A DNA stretch of 64,000 bases from contig CAVQVR010000021.1 in NCBI GenBank assembly GCA_963717195.1, positions 1,178,001 to 1,242,000 on the forward strand, given 5' to 3'. Below, in pieces: positions 18,165-27,949 of the stretch. The notes beneath the pieces are model-generated. The model saw only the letters and a list, made by a program, of their open reading frames with translations. It ran no database searches and was not told where the DNA came from. The position numbers and the translations under genes are program-made. This stretch comes from JACDAE01 sp963717195 (GTDB lineage: Bacteria; Chloroflexota; Ktedonobacteria; Ktedonobacterales; Ktedonobacteraceae). Within the stretch, counting starts at the first letter, position 1. The number at the start of each line of letters is the position of its first letter.

Positions 18165-18599
18165 TTACCTTTGGATAGGCCATAGCATCTCAGGATAAGA
18201 TGCTTGAGGCAGCTCGAATAGCGGATCATAATATTGTGAAGCAACATCATCAGCGTCAAACAGGGAACTAATTTGCGCCTGATAGCCTTGCTGATAATAT
18301 GGATAGGTATGTGGTGCGGGAGCACGCCTGGATATATAGGGTACCTGGAACTGTTGCATATGTGCCCTTTTATAGCGCTTCATTCCATACCCTACGAGTT
18401 TAGGAAGCAAGTAAGAATGTCCTGAAAAAAGGTAGATTGCTGCCCCCCATGCCTGTGTACAAAGAACTAAAACTGTCCAGCCAACCTTACGTCCACCATC
18501 TAGAGCCTTATTAGTCAAGCAATCTAGCAACATAAGGAACCAGAGCAATCCAGCCAGGAACGAGCTAATGTTTATTAACCAATGTAAAAAGGTATTCAC
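18165..18599 (-). CDS. PLDc_N-like membrane protein with Tyr/Gln-rich tail
   Basis: A 144-residue protein starting at GTG 18599 after a GAGAGAGA ribosome-binding region. Two membrane segments (INISSFLAGLLWFLMLLDCL and GWTVLVLCTQAWGAAIYLFSG) match the phospholipase-D nuclease N-terminal (PLDc_N) module found in small membrane proteins. The cytoplasmic tail is rich in Tyr, Gln and Pro (HTYPYYQQGYQAQ), like several other membrane proteins in this window. Function unknown. Confidence 0.6.
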   Translation of the reverse strand: MNTFLHWLINISSFLAGLLWFLMLLDCLTNKALDGGRKVGWTVLVLCTQAWGAAIYLFSGHSYLLPKLVGYGMKRYKRAHMQQFQVPYISRRAPAPHTYPYYQQGYQAQISSLFDADDVASQYYDPLFELPQASYPEMLWPIQR

Positions 18600-19474
18600 A
18601 ATTGTTCTCTCTCATGCCAGGAAACCACGCTCTACAAGGTACATGCGATCCCATCAGGATGCGTCTCACAATAATATGACGCGGGTCTTGCCAGAAATTA
18701 AATATGCCTGAGCTCGTTATATTTTAGAACATATGTTATACTAAAGAAAGAAGTATAAGTCGAAGGGTGGTAGTATTATATATGTCAACTGGTTGGGATG
18801 AGTTGTTGAAGATGCTGGCGCGTGCGAATCCGCAGGATATTGTATCGTTGGTTTCTCAGGATACACGCTATCTAAGCGATATCACGCAAGAACTTATTAC
18901 ACGATCAATCAGGGCGGATTTTCTCTGTAAAGCGGTCAGAAATGAACAGGAACTGGTAATTAGTATCGAGTTTCAGCGTGAGCGAGATGCAACGATGGGC
19001 AAACGGATGTGGGAGTACAATTGTATTACATCCTATCTGACTCATTTCCCTGTCTATTCATGTGTGATTTATTTATGGGAGGATACAGATATCGTCGAGC
19101 CACCCTACATCGTCAAGCTTGTCGATGGGAAAGTGATACATGTCTTTTATTATGACAACATCTTTTTGTGGAAGGTTTCCCCTGAGACATTGCAACAGAA
19201 GGGATTGGAAGGTTTGCTTCCCTTATTGCCGCTGACAAAGGATGCAAAAAAGGCACGCAATCGGATTATTGATGATATGATTGAAGGACTACGAGCAGCG
19301 AACAAAGAAGATTTATTGGCCCTTGGGTATGCAATCGCCGGTCGTGTCTATCTTACGGAAGATGACAAACAATGGCTCAAAAGGAGGTTTGCAGTGTTTC
19401 AAAGCAAGCTTGAAGAATCCTGGTCTTACCAGGAAATGGTCCAGAAAGGTCTTGATCAGGGCCTGGAAATTGGC

Positions 19475-19546
19475 ATTGAGCAAGGCATTAAACAAGGCAT
19501 TAAACAAGGCATTAAACAAGGCATTGAGCAAGGCATTGAGCAAGGC
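19475..19546 (+). repeat. Six tandem 12-bp repeats
   Basis: Six copies of ATTRARCAAGGC in frame within the nuclease gene encode Gly-Ile-Glu/Lys-Gln units. The outer copies read ATTGAGCAAGGC and the three inner ones ATTAAACAAGGC. Such Gln/Gly repeats are common at the C-terminal side of this nuclease family and can change length by slippage. Confidence 0.85.
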
Positions 19547-19580
19547 AAATTGAAGGCGTTACGTCCAGTCTTTGTACGTA

Positions 19581-20566
19581 ACGTGAGTTCTGGATAAAGC
19601 AAGCGGATCAAGCCGCCAGGAGAGGACGCTCATCAAGATGCAAGCCCGGTTTTTTGCCTTGATGGCTGTAGGCAAGAAGCCCAGCAATCAAATGCACCAC
19701 AAAATTCGTGGGGCTACGATGACGCGAATGCTCGATTTGCGAAATATTCTTGAGCTGATCGATAATGGACTCGATAATCGCTCGTTTGCGCAACAGGAGC
19801 TTGTCGGAAAGATGTAAGAGCCGATTTTTCATGTTTTTACGCAGCCTTGTGATGAGATGAAGTCCTTGTTCAAAGAGCAGTTGCGTCAGAGGAGCGGAAA
19901 TGTAGCCGCGATCCCCAAAGAGCTTGCCACGCAGTTTTTTGACCATCGAGGGAACCGGCTTGCGATCATCGACATTGCCTGGGGTCAGACAACAGGCCAG
20001 TAATTCGCCTCGATCATTGACCGCCAGGTGCAGTTTAAAACCAAAGAACCAGCCCATGCTGCTCTTGCCTCGCTTGGCATCCGTCGCAAAGACCCGATGC
20101 TGGTTGATTCGTTTGGGGTCACAGACTTCCAACGACGTTGAGTCGATGAAGCTGATGCCTGTGCAGGCCCCGTAGCGGGTCTGCAAATAGGCAAGCAGCG
20201 GAAGCATCATCGTCGGTATGAGCGCTACAAAGCGTGGATAACTCACCAGGTGCGGAAATTCTTTGCTTAGATGCACCTGGACATGGTGCGTGTAGTACGC
20301 TTTGAAGGTTCGATAGTGCGATTGGTGAAAATGGATCAAAATGGTCATCACCTCACTCGGGCACAACTGGCCCGCACGCTCTCGCTGTTTGCCTGCTGCG
20401 AGGCAACTGGCTTTCCACTGCGGCTCAAAGTCGAGCCAAAAATCATCGACAGCACAAAACAATTCGAGTAAACTCATGGTGAGGTCCCTCCGATGGTGAA
20501 TAGAAGCTGTTTGTCTAACTCCTATTTTAACTCATTGGAGGGAGGTTACTTATCCAGAACTCACGT
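19581..20566 (-). mobile_element. IS982-family insertion sequence, 986 bp
   Basis: The element is bounded by a perfect 17-bp terminal inverted repeat (ACGTGAGTTCTGGATAA at the left, its complement at the right) and flanked by a 6-bp direct repeat TACGTA (19575-19580 and 20567-20572), read as the target duplication. It holds one transposase gene on the minus strand. Size, single gene and transposase type fit the IS982 family. Intact ends and an uninterrupted transposase suggest a recent insertion. Because TACGTA is palindromic, the exact border could shift slightly. Confidence 0.88.
19608..20477 (-). CDS. IS982-family transposase
   Basis: A 289-residue DDE transposase. The first catalytic Asp lies in FIDSTSLEVCDPKRI, the second in LFGDRGYIS, and the family segment KRGKSSMGWFFGFKLHL lies between them. 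The C-terminal part (KRAIIESIIDQLKNISQIEHSRHRS) carries the expected Glu. Full length for the family, with no frameshift, so probably active. It reads opposite to the gene it disrupts. Confidence 0.92.
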   Translation of the reverse strand: MSLLELFCAVDDFWLDFEPQWKASCLAAGKQRERAGQLCPSEVMTILIHFHQSHYRTFKAYYTHHVQVHLSKEFPHLVSYPRFVALIPTMMLPLLAYLQTRYGACTGISFIDSTSLEVCDPKRINQHRVFATDAKRGKSSMGWFFGFKLHLAVNDRGELLACCLTPGNVDDRKPVPSMVKKLRGKLFGDRGYISAPLTQLLFEQGLHLITRLRKNMKNRLLHLSDKLLLRKRAIIESIIDQLKNISQIEHSRHRSPTNFVVHLIAGLLAYSHQGKKPGLHLDERPLLAA

Positions 20567-20783
20567 TACGTATTGTTGAGAGGCGTTTTGCAGAACTGGC
20601 AACTCTGGCACAACAAAGGTCTGAACAGATAACATCTCCTGAACTGTTGAGCAATTTGATTGATAAACTACTCACAGTCCAGACGCCAGAGCAAGCCGGA
20701 CAGATACTTATGGAGATTGAGCAAACTCCTGATACGCGCTCTTGATGCATTCTTGTTTTCCTTGAAAGGGGTTGGGCCAGGAT

Positions 20784-22142
20784 CTACCTCAGAATATGAA
20801 TAGCGCGCTTCAGAGCAGCTTCGGCGCTTTCTTGCACGATCTCGCTGAGACCAGGATGAGCGTACACAATCTCAGTGAGATCGGTCAACGTGGCTCCCAT
20901 CTCAATAGCCAGCACAACCTGCCCAATAAGATCGCCAGCATGAGAGCCGACCAGTGTTGCTCCCAGAACGGCTTCGTCCTCTTTCCTTGCGACGATATAA
21001 GCAACACCTGCATCAGCCCCAAGCGTTAGAGCACGTCCGTTCGCTGCGAGAGGAAAACGGCCAGTGATAATGTTGTATCCAGCCTGGGTAGCTGCATCTA
21101 TCGACAGACCAGCGGTTGCTAGCTCCGGAGTAGTATACACAACCTGGGGTATTACCAATGGCGCAAACTGCACACGTTGACCTGAGAGTACCTCAGCAGC
21201 AACTTTCCCCTGTTTAATTGCAACACTCGCAAGTGCATTATATCCAGTACAATCTCCAGCCGCATAGATATGGGGTACGCAGCTCTGCTGCATGGTATTG
21301 ACAGCGATGCCCCCATGTTTTGTTACCTGGATCCCTGCATCGTCGAGATGTAATCCTTGCGTGTTGGGTCGCACACCATTTGAGATGATCAGGGGACGCT
21401 CATTTAGCGTCGAGATATTTGCGTTTGTTGTGCTATGTACGCCCAGTTTGCGCAATCCTGCCTGCACAAGACGCAACGCTGCTGGTTCAATACCCGCCAG
21501 TAGCTGATCGCCAGGGGAAAAGAGTTTGACACTCACACCAAGGCGAGCAAAGAGGGTTGCCATTTCAAGCGCAATATAGTCGTTACCAAAGACACTTAAT
21601 GTAGCAGGAAGTTCGGAGAGTTGCAAGCATTGTTCAGGAGTCAGTACTTGCTTGCCGTCGTAGGCTAGATCTGGCAGGGGAGCAGTACTGGCTCCGGTTG
21701 CAAGAACGCAGTGTTCAAACTTGAGGCGATGTGAACTCTCTTCACCCTCAACACGCACCTCTTCAGCATTCAGGAACCAGGCATTGCCTTTGAGTAGTTC
21801 AATGTGGTTATCAGCAACCAGGCGGCGCACACCATCCACCAGGCGATCTACAACTCCTTGCTTCCATGTCTGCATGTGGCTCCAGTCAAAAGAGATGGTT
21901 TCGGCATGAATACCCATCTTTGAGAGATCGTCTTGCCTTATCTGTTGATAACGCTCACTGGCGGAGAGCAACGCTTTGAGGGGAATACAACCACGTTGCA
22001 GGCATGTTCCCCCGATAGCTCCAGCTTCGACCAGCGTGACATGCCGACCCAGTTGGGCAGCCCGGATGGCAGCTACATATCCCGCGGGACCAGCACCAAT
22101 CACAAGCACATCAACAGCTGTTGTAACATCACCAACAACCAT
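20784..22142 (-). CDS. lpdA: Dihydrolipoyl dehydrogenase (E3)
   Basis: A 452-residue FAD enzyme that reoxidises the lipoyl arms of the E2 subunit and passes electrons to NAD. The FAD loop GAGPAG is at 17-22, the redox disulfide is Cys47/Cys52 in GGTCLQRGCIP, and the C-terminal catalytic pair is in YAHPGLSEIVQESA. It follows the E2 gene by about 20 bases, making it the last gene of the E1alpha-E1beta-E2-E3 set. Confidence 0.95.
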   Translation of the reverse strand: MVVGDVTTAVDVLVIGAGPAGYVAAIRAAQLGRHVTLVEAGAIGGTCLQRGCIPLKALLSASERYQQIRQDDLSKMGIHAETISFDWSHMQTWKQGVVDRLVDGVRRLVADNHIELLKGNAWFLNAEEVRVEGEESSHRLKFEHCVLATGASTAPLPDLAYDGKQVLTPEQCLQLSELPATLSVFGNDYIALEMATLFARLGVSVKLFSPGDQLLAGIEPAALRLVQAGLRKLGVHSTTNANISTLNERPLIISNGVRPNTQGLHLDDAGIQVTKHGGIAVNTMQQSCVPHIYAAGDCTGYNALASVAIKQGKVAAEVLSGQRVQFAPLVIPQVVYTTPELATAGLSIDAATQAGYNIITGRFPLAANGRALTLGADAGVAYIVARKEDEAVLGATLVGSHAGDLIGQVVLAIEMGATLTDLTEIVYAHPGLSEIVQESAEAALKRAIHILR

Positions 22143-22163
22143 AGTTTCCTCTTTCCACTGGTT

Positions 22164-23471
22164 CTATATCATATCGAGTATCAACTTCTGTGGTTGTTCC
22201 ACCAGGGCTTTGAACTGTGCCAGAAAACGACCAGCCAGCGCCCCATCGATCACCCGATGATCGAACGAGAGTGTCAGGGGCATAATAGTACGCGCAACGA
22301 TAGTGCCGTTCTGTACAACCGCTTTTTCCTGCAAACGGCCAACTGCAAGGATCGCCACTTCAGGATAATTGATAATCGGTGTACCGCTACTGCCGCCAAA
22401 GCTGCCGATATTGTTGAGCGTAAAGGTGCTCCCTCCTACTTCCGATAGAGAGAGCGTGCGCTTCTGTGCCCCTTCCACCAGGTGTTCAAGCAGTTCGGCA
22501 ATCTGGATAATGGTTAACTGATCGGCATTGCGCAATACGGGAACCAGCAGACCCTCCGGCGAAGCAGTTGCAATACCGATGTGGTAGATGTGTTTGTATA
22601 TAATCTCACGCCGTACCTCGTCCAGGCTGGCATTGAAGATGGGAAACTCTTTGAGTACAGGAAGCAGGAGCTTGATCAGGAGTGGCATATAAGTGAGGTG
22701 CACACCGCGTTGGGTAGCAACAGGCTTCAATATCTGACGTAAAGCAACCAGTTCGGTACCATCAAGTTCGTCAAAGGCGGTGGCATGCGGAATAGTACGC
22801 CACGAGCGCTCCATATGTTCGGCGATACGCTTACGTAAACCTGTTAGCGGCTGGCGTTCTTCAATAGCTTCTGCATTTTTTTGTTTAGCTGGTGGCAAAG
22901 AGAGGTTCTTATCAGTGTCGTTGATTGGCACATGGTTCGCTTCTGATACAGCAGAAGTTATAGTGGGTGCAGGAGTAGAGATAGAAGGTTCCTTTTGAGC
23001 ACGATTGATGTATGACTGAATATCATCCATTGTTACGCGCCCGGTGGGATGAGATGAGGGTATATCTGCCAGTTCAATGCCAAGTTCGAATGCTTGTTTG
23101 CGTACAGCGGGAGCGGCCAGAACACGTTGGCGCATTCCATTAGTAGAGCTAGCAGATGAGGCAGGAACAGTGCTCTTCTCAGGTTCAGAGCCATGCCTCT
23201 GAACTGCAGAGGAGAGATGAGAAGAAGCTACTCCATTGTCTGTTTCAAAGATTACCAGCACCTCGCCCAGTTTTGCAACTGCCCCTTCCTGGACGCGAAT
23301 ATTCGCAACACGTCCGGCAACAGGTGAGGGTATTTCTACCACGGCCTTGTCAGTTTCTACCTGCACCATAGTCTGATCTAAGCGAACTGTGTCGCCAGGT
23401 TTTACCAGCCAGTGTCGTATCTCTGCCTCCTCCATTCCTTCGCCCAGATCTGGTAACTTGAATTCCTGCAT
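22164..23471 (-). CDS. 2-oxoacid dehydrogenase E2 (dihydrolipoyl acyltransferase)
   Basis: About 435 residues. The start is ATG 23471, seven bases after a strong AGGAGGT; the open frame extends further up to 23576 but that overlaps the E1beta gene. Lipoyl domain at 1-80 with the lipoylated Lys42 in VETDKAVVEI, then a peripheral-subunit-binding domain (LAAPAVRKQAFELGIEL, TGRVTMDDI) and the catalytic core with the His-x3-Asp motif FDHRVIDGALAG. Transfers the acyl group from E1 to CoA. Whether the substrate is pyruvate or branched-chain oxoacids cannot be read from the sequence. Confidence 0.92.
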   Translation of the reverse strand: MQEFKLPDLGEGMEEAEIRHWLVKPGDTVRLDQTMVQVETDKAVVEIPSPVAGRVANIRVQEGAVAKLGEVLVIFETDNGVASSHLSSAVQRHGSEPEKSTVPASSASSTNGMRQRVLAAPAVRKQAFELGIELADIPSSHPTGRVTMDDIQSYINRAQKEPSISTPAPTITSAVSEANHVPINDTDKNLSLPPAKQKNAEAIEERQPLTGLRKRIAEHMERSWRTIPHATAFDELDGTELVALRQILKPVATQRGVHLTYMPLLIKLLLPVLKEFPIFNASLDEVRREIIYKHIYHIGIATASPEGLLVPVLRNADQLTIIQIAELLEHLVEGAQKRTLSLSEVGGSTFTLNNIGSFGGSSGTPIINYPEVAILAVGRLQEKAVVQNGTIVARTIMPLTLSFDHRVIDGALAGRFLAQFKALVEQPQKLILDMI

Positions 23472-23481
23472 GGCATACCTC

Positions 23482-24450
23482 CTACGGTTCCATGACACGC
23501 TTGATTGCATCGACAACTCTAGCTGGTTTCGGGACGTAATCATCCTCATAGCCCGGTGCCGGGTACGGAGTGTCATACCCTGTTACACGTTCGACAGGTT
23601 TTAGTAAGGAATAGAGGCAGCGATCATTGATAACCGACGTTATCTCCGCACCTACTCCACCAGCCCGAGCGGCCTCATGAACAATCACAGCACGTCCAGT
23701 CTTCTCAACGGAAGTCACAATAGTCTCTTCATCAAGCGGCCAGATCGTACGAAGGTCGATAATCTCAGTGCTGATATCTGGTACCAGTTTTGCAGCGGCC
23801 AGAGTTGTCTGCACCATTGCACCATAGGCGAATATGCTGACAGCGTTCCCTTCCTGCACCGTCTGTGCCTTACCTAGAGGAAGCGTGTAGTAATCCTCGG
23901 GCGTCTCCTGGCGAAAAGAGCGATAGAGCTTGATATGTTCTAGAAAGAGCACAGGATCAGGATCAGCAATGGCGGAAGCCAACAGACCCTTGGCATCGTA
24001 AGGATTGGAAGGAATTACCACCTTGAGGCCGGGTGTTTGCATAAAAATACCCTCCAGGCTGTCGGAATGCAGTTCGGGCGTGCGTACTCCTCCGCCATAG
24101 GGAGCACGAACTACCAGTGGGCAGCTATAGATGCCGGAGCTACGAAAACGCATACGCGCTGCCTGGCTGACCAGCTGATTCATCGCGACGAAGAGAAAAC
24201 CAGCGAATTGTATCTCGGCTACCGGGCGCAGACCGTATACTGCCATACCAACTGAGGTGCCAATAATGCCTGACTCGGAGAGCGGCGTATCAAAGACGCG
24301 CTTTTCACCGAAACGCTTCTGAAGCTGTTCGGTAACACGGAAGACGCCGCCATTTACGCCGATATCCTGCCCCAACAGAACGACATGCGGATCACGCTCC
24401 AGTTCTAGCGCCAGTTGCTGATTTAGAGCTTCTATCATCGTCATCTGCAT
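23482..24450 (-). CDS. 2-oxoacid dehydrogenase E1 component, beta subunit
   Basis: A 322-residue transketolase-like subunit. The signature VVLLGQDIGVNGGVFRVTEQL near the N-terminus and the later ATGSQV-equivalent FAYGAMVQTT and EAARAGGVGAEI regions are clear. It pairs with the alpha subunit to bind thiamine diphosphate and decarboxylate the oxoacid. Only 5 bases separate it from the E1alpha gene. Confidence 0.93.
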   Translation of the reverse strand: MQMTMIEALNQQLALELERDPHVVLLGQDIGVNGGVFRVTEQLQKRFGEKRVFDTPLSESGIIGTSVGMAVYGLRPVAEIQFAGFLFVAMNQLVSQAARMRFRSSGIYSCPLVVRAPYGGGVRTPELHSDSLEGIFMQTPGLKVVIPSNPYDAKGLLASAIADPDPVLFLEHIKLYRSFRQETPEDYYTLPLGKAQTVQEGNAVSIFAYGAMVQTTLAAAKLVPDISTEIIDLRTIWPLDEETIVTSVEKTGRAVIVHEAARAGGVGAEITSVINDRCLYSLLKPVERVTGYDTPYPAPGYEDDYVPKPARVVDAIKRVMEP

Positions 24451-24455
24451 GCTTG

Positions 24456-25529
24456 TTAACTCCTCCTCTGCTGTTTGCTATAGTGCAGCAGGTCTGCACG
24501 CTGTTCTTGCAAACGAGGAGAAAGATCAGCGGCCATATGATCAAAAAACTCATCGGGCGTGGGTGAAGGTATCGCTTCGGCCTCTGCTACTGCGGCATTA
24601 ATCTCTGTCTCAACAGCAACGATAAGCTGCTGATCCTGTTCCTCGTCCAGAAGATTTCGGCGCATCAAAAAGAGCCGGAAGCGAGCAATAGGATCTTTCG
24701 CTCGCCATTCCTCGACCTCGGCAGCGTTGCGGTAGCGTGTGGCGTCATCAGCCGTAGTATGAGGACCGATACGATAGGTGAGTGTCTCCACAAGCGTTGG
24801 TCCCTGCTTGGAACGAGCTTGCTCAATCGCTTGCTGCATCACGGCATAAACGGCCAGTATATCGTTCCCGTCAACCAGCACCGATTGAATACCAAAACCC
24901 GCTCCACGTGCTGCCAGAGTGGGAGCTGCAGATTGACGGGAACGAGGGACGCTGATTGCCCAGCCATTATTCTGTATCACAAGCACCACGGGAGCCTGGA
25001 AGACACCAGCAAAGTTCAGAGCTTCATTGAAATCGCCTTCAGAGGTTGCGCCATCGCCACAAACGCCAACTGCAACAGCAGGATCGCCCGTAATCTTCGC
25101 CGCCATCGCGAGTCCTACTGCATGCAACATCTGCGTCCCGATCACAATCTGAATGGGTAAACAATGAGCTTCTTTTGGATAAGCCGGAGAGAAGCCACGG
25201 AAGGAGTAGATCAACGTAGAGAGTGGTACTCCCTTGACCAGCAGCGCAGCAATCTCACGATACGACGTAGCCAGCCAGTCCTGTTGTTGTAAAGGAGCGG
25301 CCAGCCCGACTGCTGTAGCCTCCTGTCCCCATAGTGAGCCAAAAGTTGTAGCGCGTCCCTGCCGTTGTAAAGCAATAATCTTATTTGAAAAAGCCCTGCC
25401 CAGATGCATTGCCCGATAGAGTGCGAGCAAACGTTCCGCGCTAAGATCAGGCATCTCTCCTACAAGGTTTCCCTCAACATCGAGTATCTGGTACGCAATC
25501 CTACCAGAGTCAACTTGCTGGATCGACAT
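24456..25529 (-). CDS. 2-oxoacid dehydrogenase E1 component, alpha subunit
   Basis: A 357-residue thiamine-diphosphate-binding subunit. The ThDP motif starts at GDGATSEGDFNEALNFAG and ends at VVLVIQNNGWAIS (GDG to NN). The N-terminal region (YQILDVEGNLVGEMPDLSAERLLALYRAMHLGRAF) is closest to Gram-positive pyruvate dehydrogenase E1alpha, so PDH is slightly preferred over branched-chain dehydrogenase. The adjacent leucine genes make a branched-chain link possible. First gene of the four-gene complex, 106 bases downstream of leuD. Confidence 0.92.
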   Translation of the reverse strand: MSIQQVDSGRIAYQILDVEGNLVGEMPDLSAERLLALYRAMHLGRAFSNKIIALQRQGRATTFGSLWGQEATAVGLAAPLQQQDWLATSYREIAALLVKGVPLSTLIYSFRGFSPAYPKEAHCLPIQIVIGTQMLHAVGLAMAAKITGDPAVAVGVCGDGATSEGDFNEALNFAGVFQAPVVLVIQNNGWAISVPRSRQSAAPTLAARGAGFGIQSVLVDGNDILAVYAVMQQAIEQARSKQGPTLVETLTYRIGPHTTADDATRYRNAAEVEEWRAKDPIARFRLFLMRRNLLDEEQDQQLIVAVETEINAAVAEAEAIPSPTPDEFFDHMAADLSPRLQEQRADLLHYSKQQRRS

Positions 25530-25635
25530 GGTCGCACTCCTTATTGCATTTTCACTTGACCTCTTCGGATTTGAGAAGTGTACTTTCCTTGCTGGCGGCG
25601 GGAGCTATCATTCTCTCTCGATCCGCTTAAGGGTA

Positions 25636-26259
25636 CTAAAATTTACTTGCTGCGAAGAGCCAGGGAGCCTCCTGCTGGCGACGCTTTTCGTATGCGGCAA
25701 TTTCGTCGTTATGGGAAAGCGTCCAGCCGATATTATCTAAACCATTCAGCAGTGCCTCTTTTCTGAACTTGTCGATCTCAAAGTGCAGAACACGTTGTGA
25801 TGGCGTCGTCACTGTTTGAGCTAGCAGGTCAACTTGCAGCGTATAGCCCTCGTGCGCCTCTACCTCTGCCATGAGTTCCTGGACGGTAGCTTCGTCCAGG
25901 GTAATAGGCAAGATGCTGTTATTGAAGCAGTTATTGTAAAAGATATCGGCAAAGCTGGGAGCAATCAGGCAGCGAAAGCCATAATCGTGAAGAGCCCAGG
26001 GGGCATGTTCGCGCGAAGAGCCACAGCCAAAATTATCGCCCGCGAGTAGGATACTTACGCCCTGATAGCGTGGCTGATTGAGCACAAAATCAGGTTCGAG
26101 CGTTTCGTCGTTGCTAAAGCGCCAGTTAGCAAAAAGCGCTCCTGCAAAACCTGTGCGCTTGATTGTTTTTAGGAAGCGAGCAGGTGTAATTTCGTCGGTA
26201 TTGACGTTCGTGCGATCCAACGGGAGTACCATACCCGTCAGTGTAGTAAATGGTTCCAA
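25636..26259 (-). CDS. leuD: 3-isopropylmalate dehydratase small subunit
   Basis: A 207-residue swivelling-domain subunit of the leucine-pathway isomerase. The motifs LDRTNVNTDEITPARFLK and LLAGDNFGCGSSREHAPWAL are diagnostic. Length is typical (about 200). It follows leuC by 41 bases. Confidence 0.96.
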   Translation of the reverse strand: MEPFTTLTGMVLPLDRTNVNTDEITPARFLKTIKRTGFAGALFANWRFSNDETLEPDFVLNQPRYQGVSILLAGDNFGCGSSREHAPWALHDYGFRCLIAPSFADIFYNNCFNNSILPITLDEATVQELMAEVEAHEGYTLQVDLLAQTVTTPSQRVLHFEIDKFRKEALLNGLDNIGWTLSHNDEIAAYEKRRQQEAPWLFAASKF

Positions 26260-26300
26260 TTTATTTTACTCCTCTATAATATTCCCACTGCGTAGGCTGC

Positions 26301-27731
26301 TCACCCATGGACTAGCTCTTTTGCTGGTTCTTGTGCTCGAATATCGACAAAATATCCAGCAATAGCGGCGGCGGCAGCCATAGCAGGGCTCACGAGATGA
26401 GTGCGACCACCACGCCCCTGACGACCTTCAAAGTTGCGGTTACTTGTTGAAGCGCAGCGTTCGTCTTCAGAGAGACGATCACCGTTCATCGCGATACACA
26501 TGCTACAACCTGCCTCGCGCCACTCGAAACCAGCTTCACGGAAGATATCGGCCAATCCTTCTTCTTCAGCCATACGACGCACGCGCATTGAACCAGGTAC
26601 AACGAGAGCCCGCACATGAGGAGCTACCTGCTTACCTTTTACATATTGGGCCGCCATACGCAGATCTTCCAGGCGCGAGTTGGTGCAGGAGCCGATAAAG
26701 ACCGTATCCAGCTTAATCTCAGTAATCTTCTGGCCGGCCTGGAGTCCCATATATTTCAGAGCACGTTCGTAACTCTGGCGCTTCAAAGGATCGCTCTCCG
26801 CGGAAGGGTCAGGCACAACGTCGTTAACGCCTGTAACCATACCGGGATTAATGCCCCAGGTAACCTGTGGTCCCAGTCCTTCAACGTTGATCTCGTATGC
26901 AGCATCGAATTGGGCATCGGGATCACTGGGCAGTTGCTTCCATACTTCCACAGCCTGCTCGAAGAGATCACCTTTTGGAGCGTAGAGGCGTCCCTTAATA
27001 TACGCAAAGGTTGTCTCATCGGGAGCGATCATACCAGCACGTGCACCAGCTTCAATAGCCATATTGCACAACGTCATGCGTCCCTCCATCGAGAGATTGC
27101 GCACCGTCGAGCCACTGAACTCAATCACGTGCCCGGTACCTACGCCCGTACCCAACTTACCTATAACCGCCAGCGCTACATCTTTAGCGGTTACTCCGGG
27201 AGCGAGCGTTCCCTCAATGCGGATATTCATAGTTTTAGGCTTTTGTTGCAAAAGGCATTGTGTTGCCAATACATGCTCAACCTCGCTGGTACCGATGCCG
27301 ATAGCGAATACACCAAGCGCACCATGGGTAGAGGTATGCGAATCGCCACACACCAGCGTCATACCAGGTAGCGTCAGACCCAGCTCCGGTCCAATAATAT
27401 GTACAATCCCCTGATGCTCATCATTCATTTTAAAGAGCGTCAGGCCGAAATCTTTTGCGTTCTGCTCTAACGTAGTAATACAGAGTTTGCTCTGCTGATC
27501 TACCACGTCGAGCATGCGACGACCATTCACCGTTGGCACATTATGATCAAGAACGGCGACGGTAGCATCGGGACGGTGCACAGATCGTCCGCTAAGGCGT
27601 AGACCAGCGAATGCCTGTGGAGAAGTGGCCTCGTGCACTAGATGGCGGTCTATATAAATAACCGTCGATTTTCCAGGGATATCCCGCACCACATGGGCAT
27701 CCCAGATTTTTTCAAACATTGTCTTTGGCAT
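26301..27731 (-). CDS. leuC: 3-isopropylmalate dehydratase large subunit
   Basis: A 476-residue aconitase-family enzyme that carries a 4Fe-4S cluster and converts 2-isopropylmalate to 3-isopropylmalate with LeuD. Cluster cysteines lie in FIGSCTNSR and EAGCSMCIAMN. The CGDSHTSTHGALG and LTLPGMTLV segments are conserved. Normal length. It lies about 220 bases downstream of leuA. Confidence 0.97.
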   Translation of the reverse strand: MPKTMFEKIWDAHVVRDIPGKSTVIYIDRHLVHEATSPQAFAGLRLSGRSVHRPDATVAVLDHNVPTVNGRRMLDVVDQQSKLCITTLEQNAKDFGLTLFKMNDEHQGIVHIIGPELGLTLPGMTLVCGDSHTSTHGALGVFAIGIGTSEVEHVLATQCLLQQKPKTMNIRIEGTLAPGVTAKDVALAVIGKLGTGVGTGHVIEFSGSTVRNLSMEGRMTLCNMAIEAGARAGMIAPDETTFAYIKGRLYAPKGDLFEQAVEVWKQLPSDPDAQFDAAYEINVEGLGPQVTWGINPGMVTGVNDVVPDPSAESDPLKRQSYERALKYMGLQAGQKITEIKLDTVFIGSCTNSRLEDLRMAAQYVKGKQVAPHVRALVVPGSMRVRRMAEEEGLADIFREAGFEWREAGCSMCIAMNGDRLSEDERCASTSNRNFEGRQGRGGRTHLVSPAMAAAAAIAGYFVDIRAQEPAKELVHG

Positions 27732-27859
27732 ATAGACTCTCCAATTTAAAACTGAACTATAACAAGTGAGCAGGGATGTATATCCCTGACCCTTCCTATC
27801 TTACAAATATCTTTCATCATACCACAATGGTTAGGACGGACATAGATCTATTATGAGCA

Positions 27860-27920
27860 AGTTCAAATAGTGGGCTGATCGCATAATCCTCTCAACGATT
27901 CTACCAACTTGCTATTTGAA
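27860..27920 (-). other. Hairpin-forming sequence between leuA and leuC
   Basis: GTTCAAATAG (27860-27869) and CTATTTGAAC (27911-27920) can pair across a 41-base loop in the leuA-leuC spacer. It could attenuate or process the message. No Leu-rich leader peptide is seen. Confidence 0.3.
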
Positions 27921-27949
27921 CCTGGAAAGCCTACTTACGAGAATTACTA

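Larger units (their letters stand above)
18767..20745 (+). pseudogene. Rpn/PD-(D/E)XK nuclease-type gene interrupted by an IS element
   Basis: The N-terminal part (18767 or ATG 18782 to 19580) encodes a protein of the Rpn/transposase-like PD-(D/E)XK group: LVISIEFQRERDATMGKRMWEY carries the Glu-x-Gln catalytic motif after an upstream Asp. The body ends in a repeated segment (GIKQGIKQGI). An IS element follows and adds a false ending (VRNVSSG, stop at 19597). Beyond the IS, 20573-20745 continues in frame as RIVERRFAELATLAQQRSEQ through to QILMEIEQTPDTRS and a stop. Removing the IS and one TACGTA copy rebuilds one uninterrupted protein of about 330 residues. Confidence 0.88.

Noticed and set aside
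19475..19546. Tandem repeats as a CRISPR array
   Set aside because: Units are 12 bp with no spacers and lie in frame inside a coding sequence.
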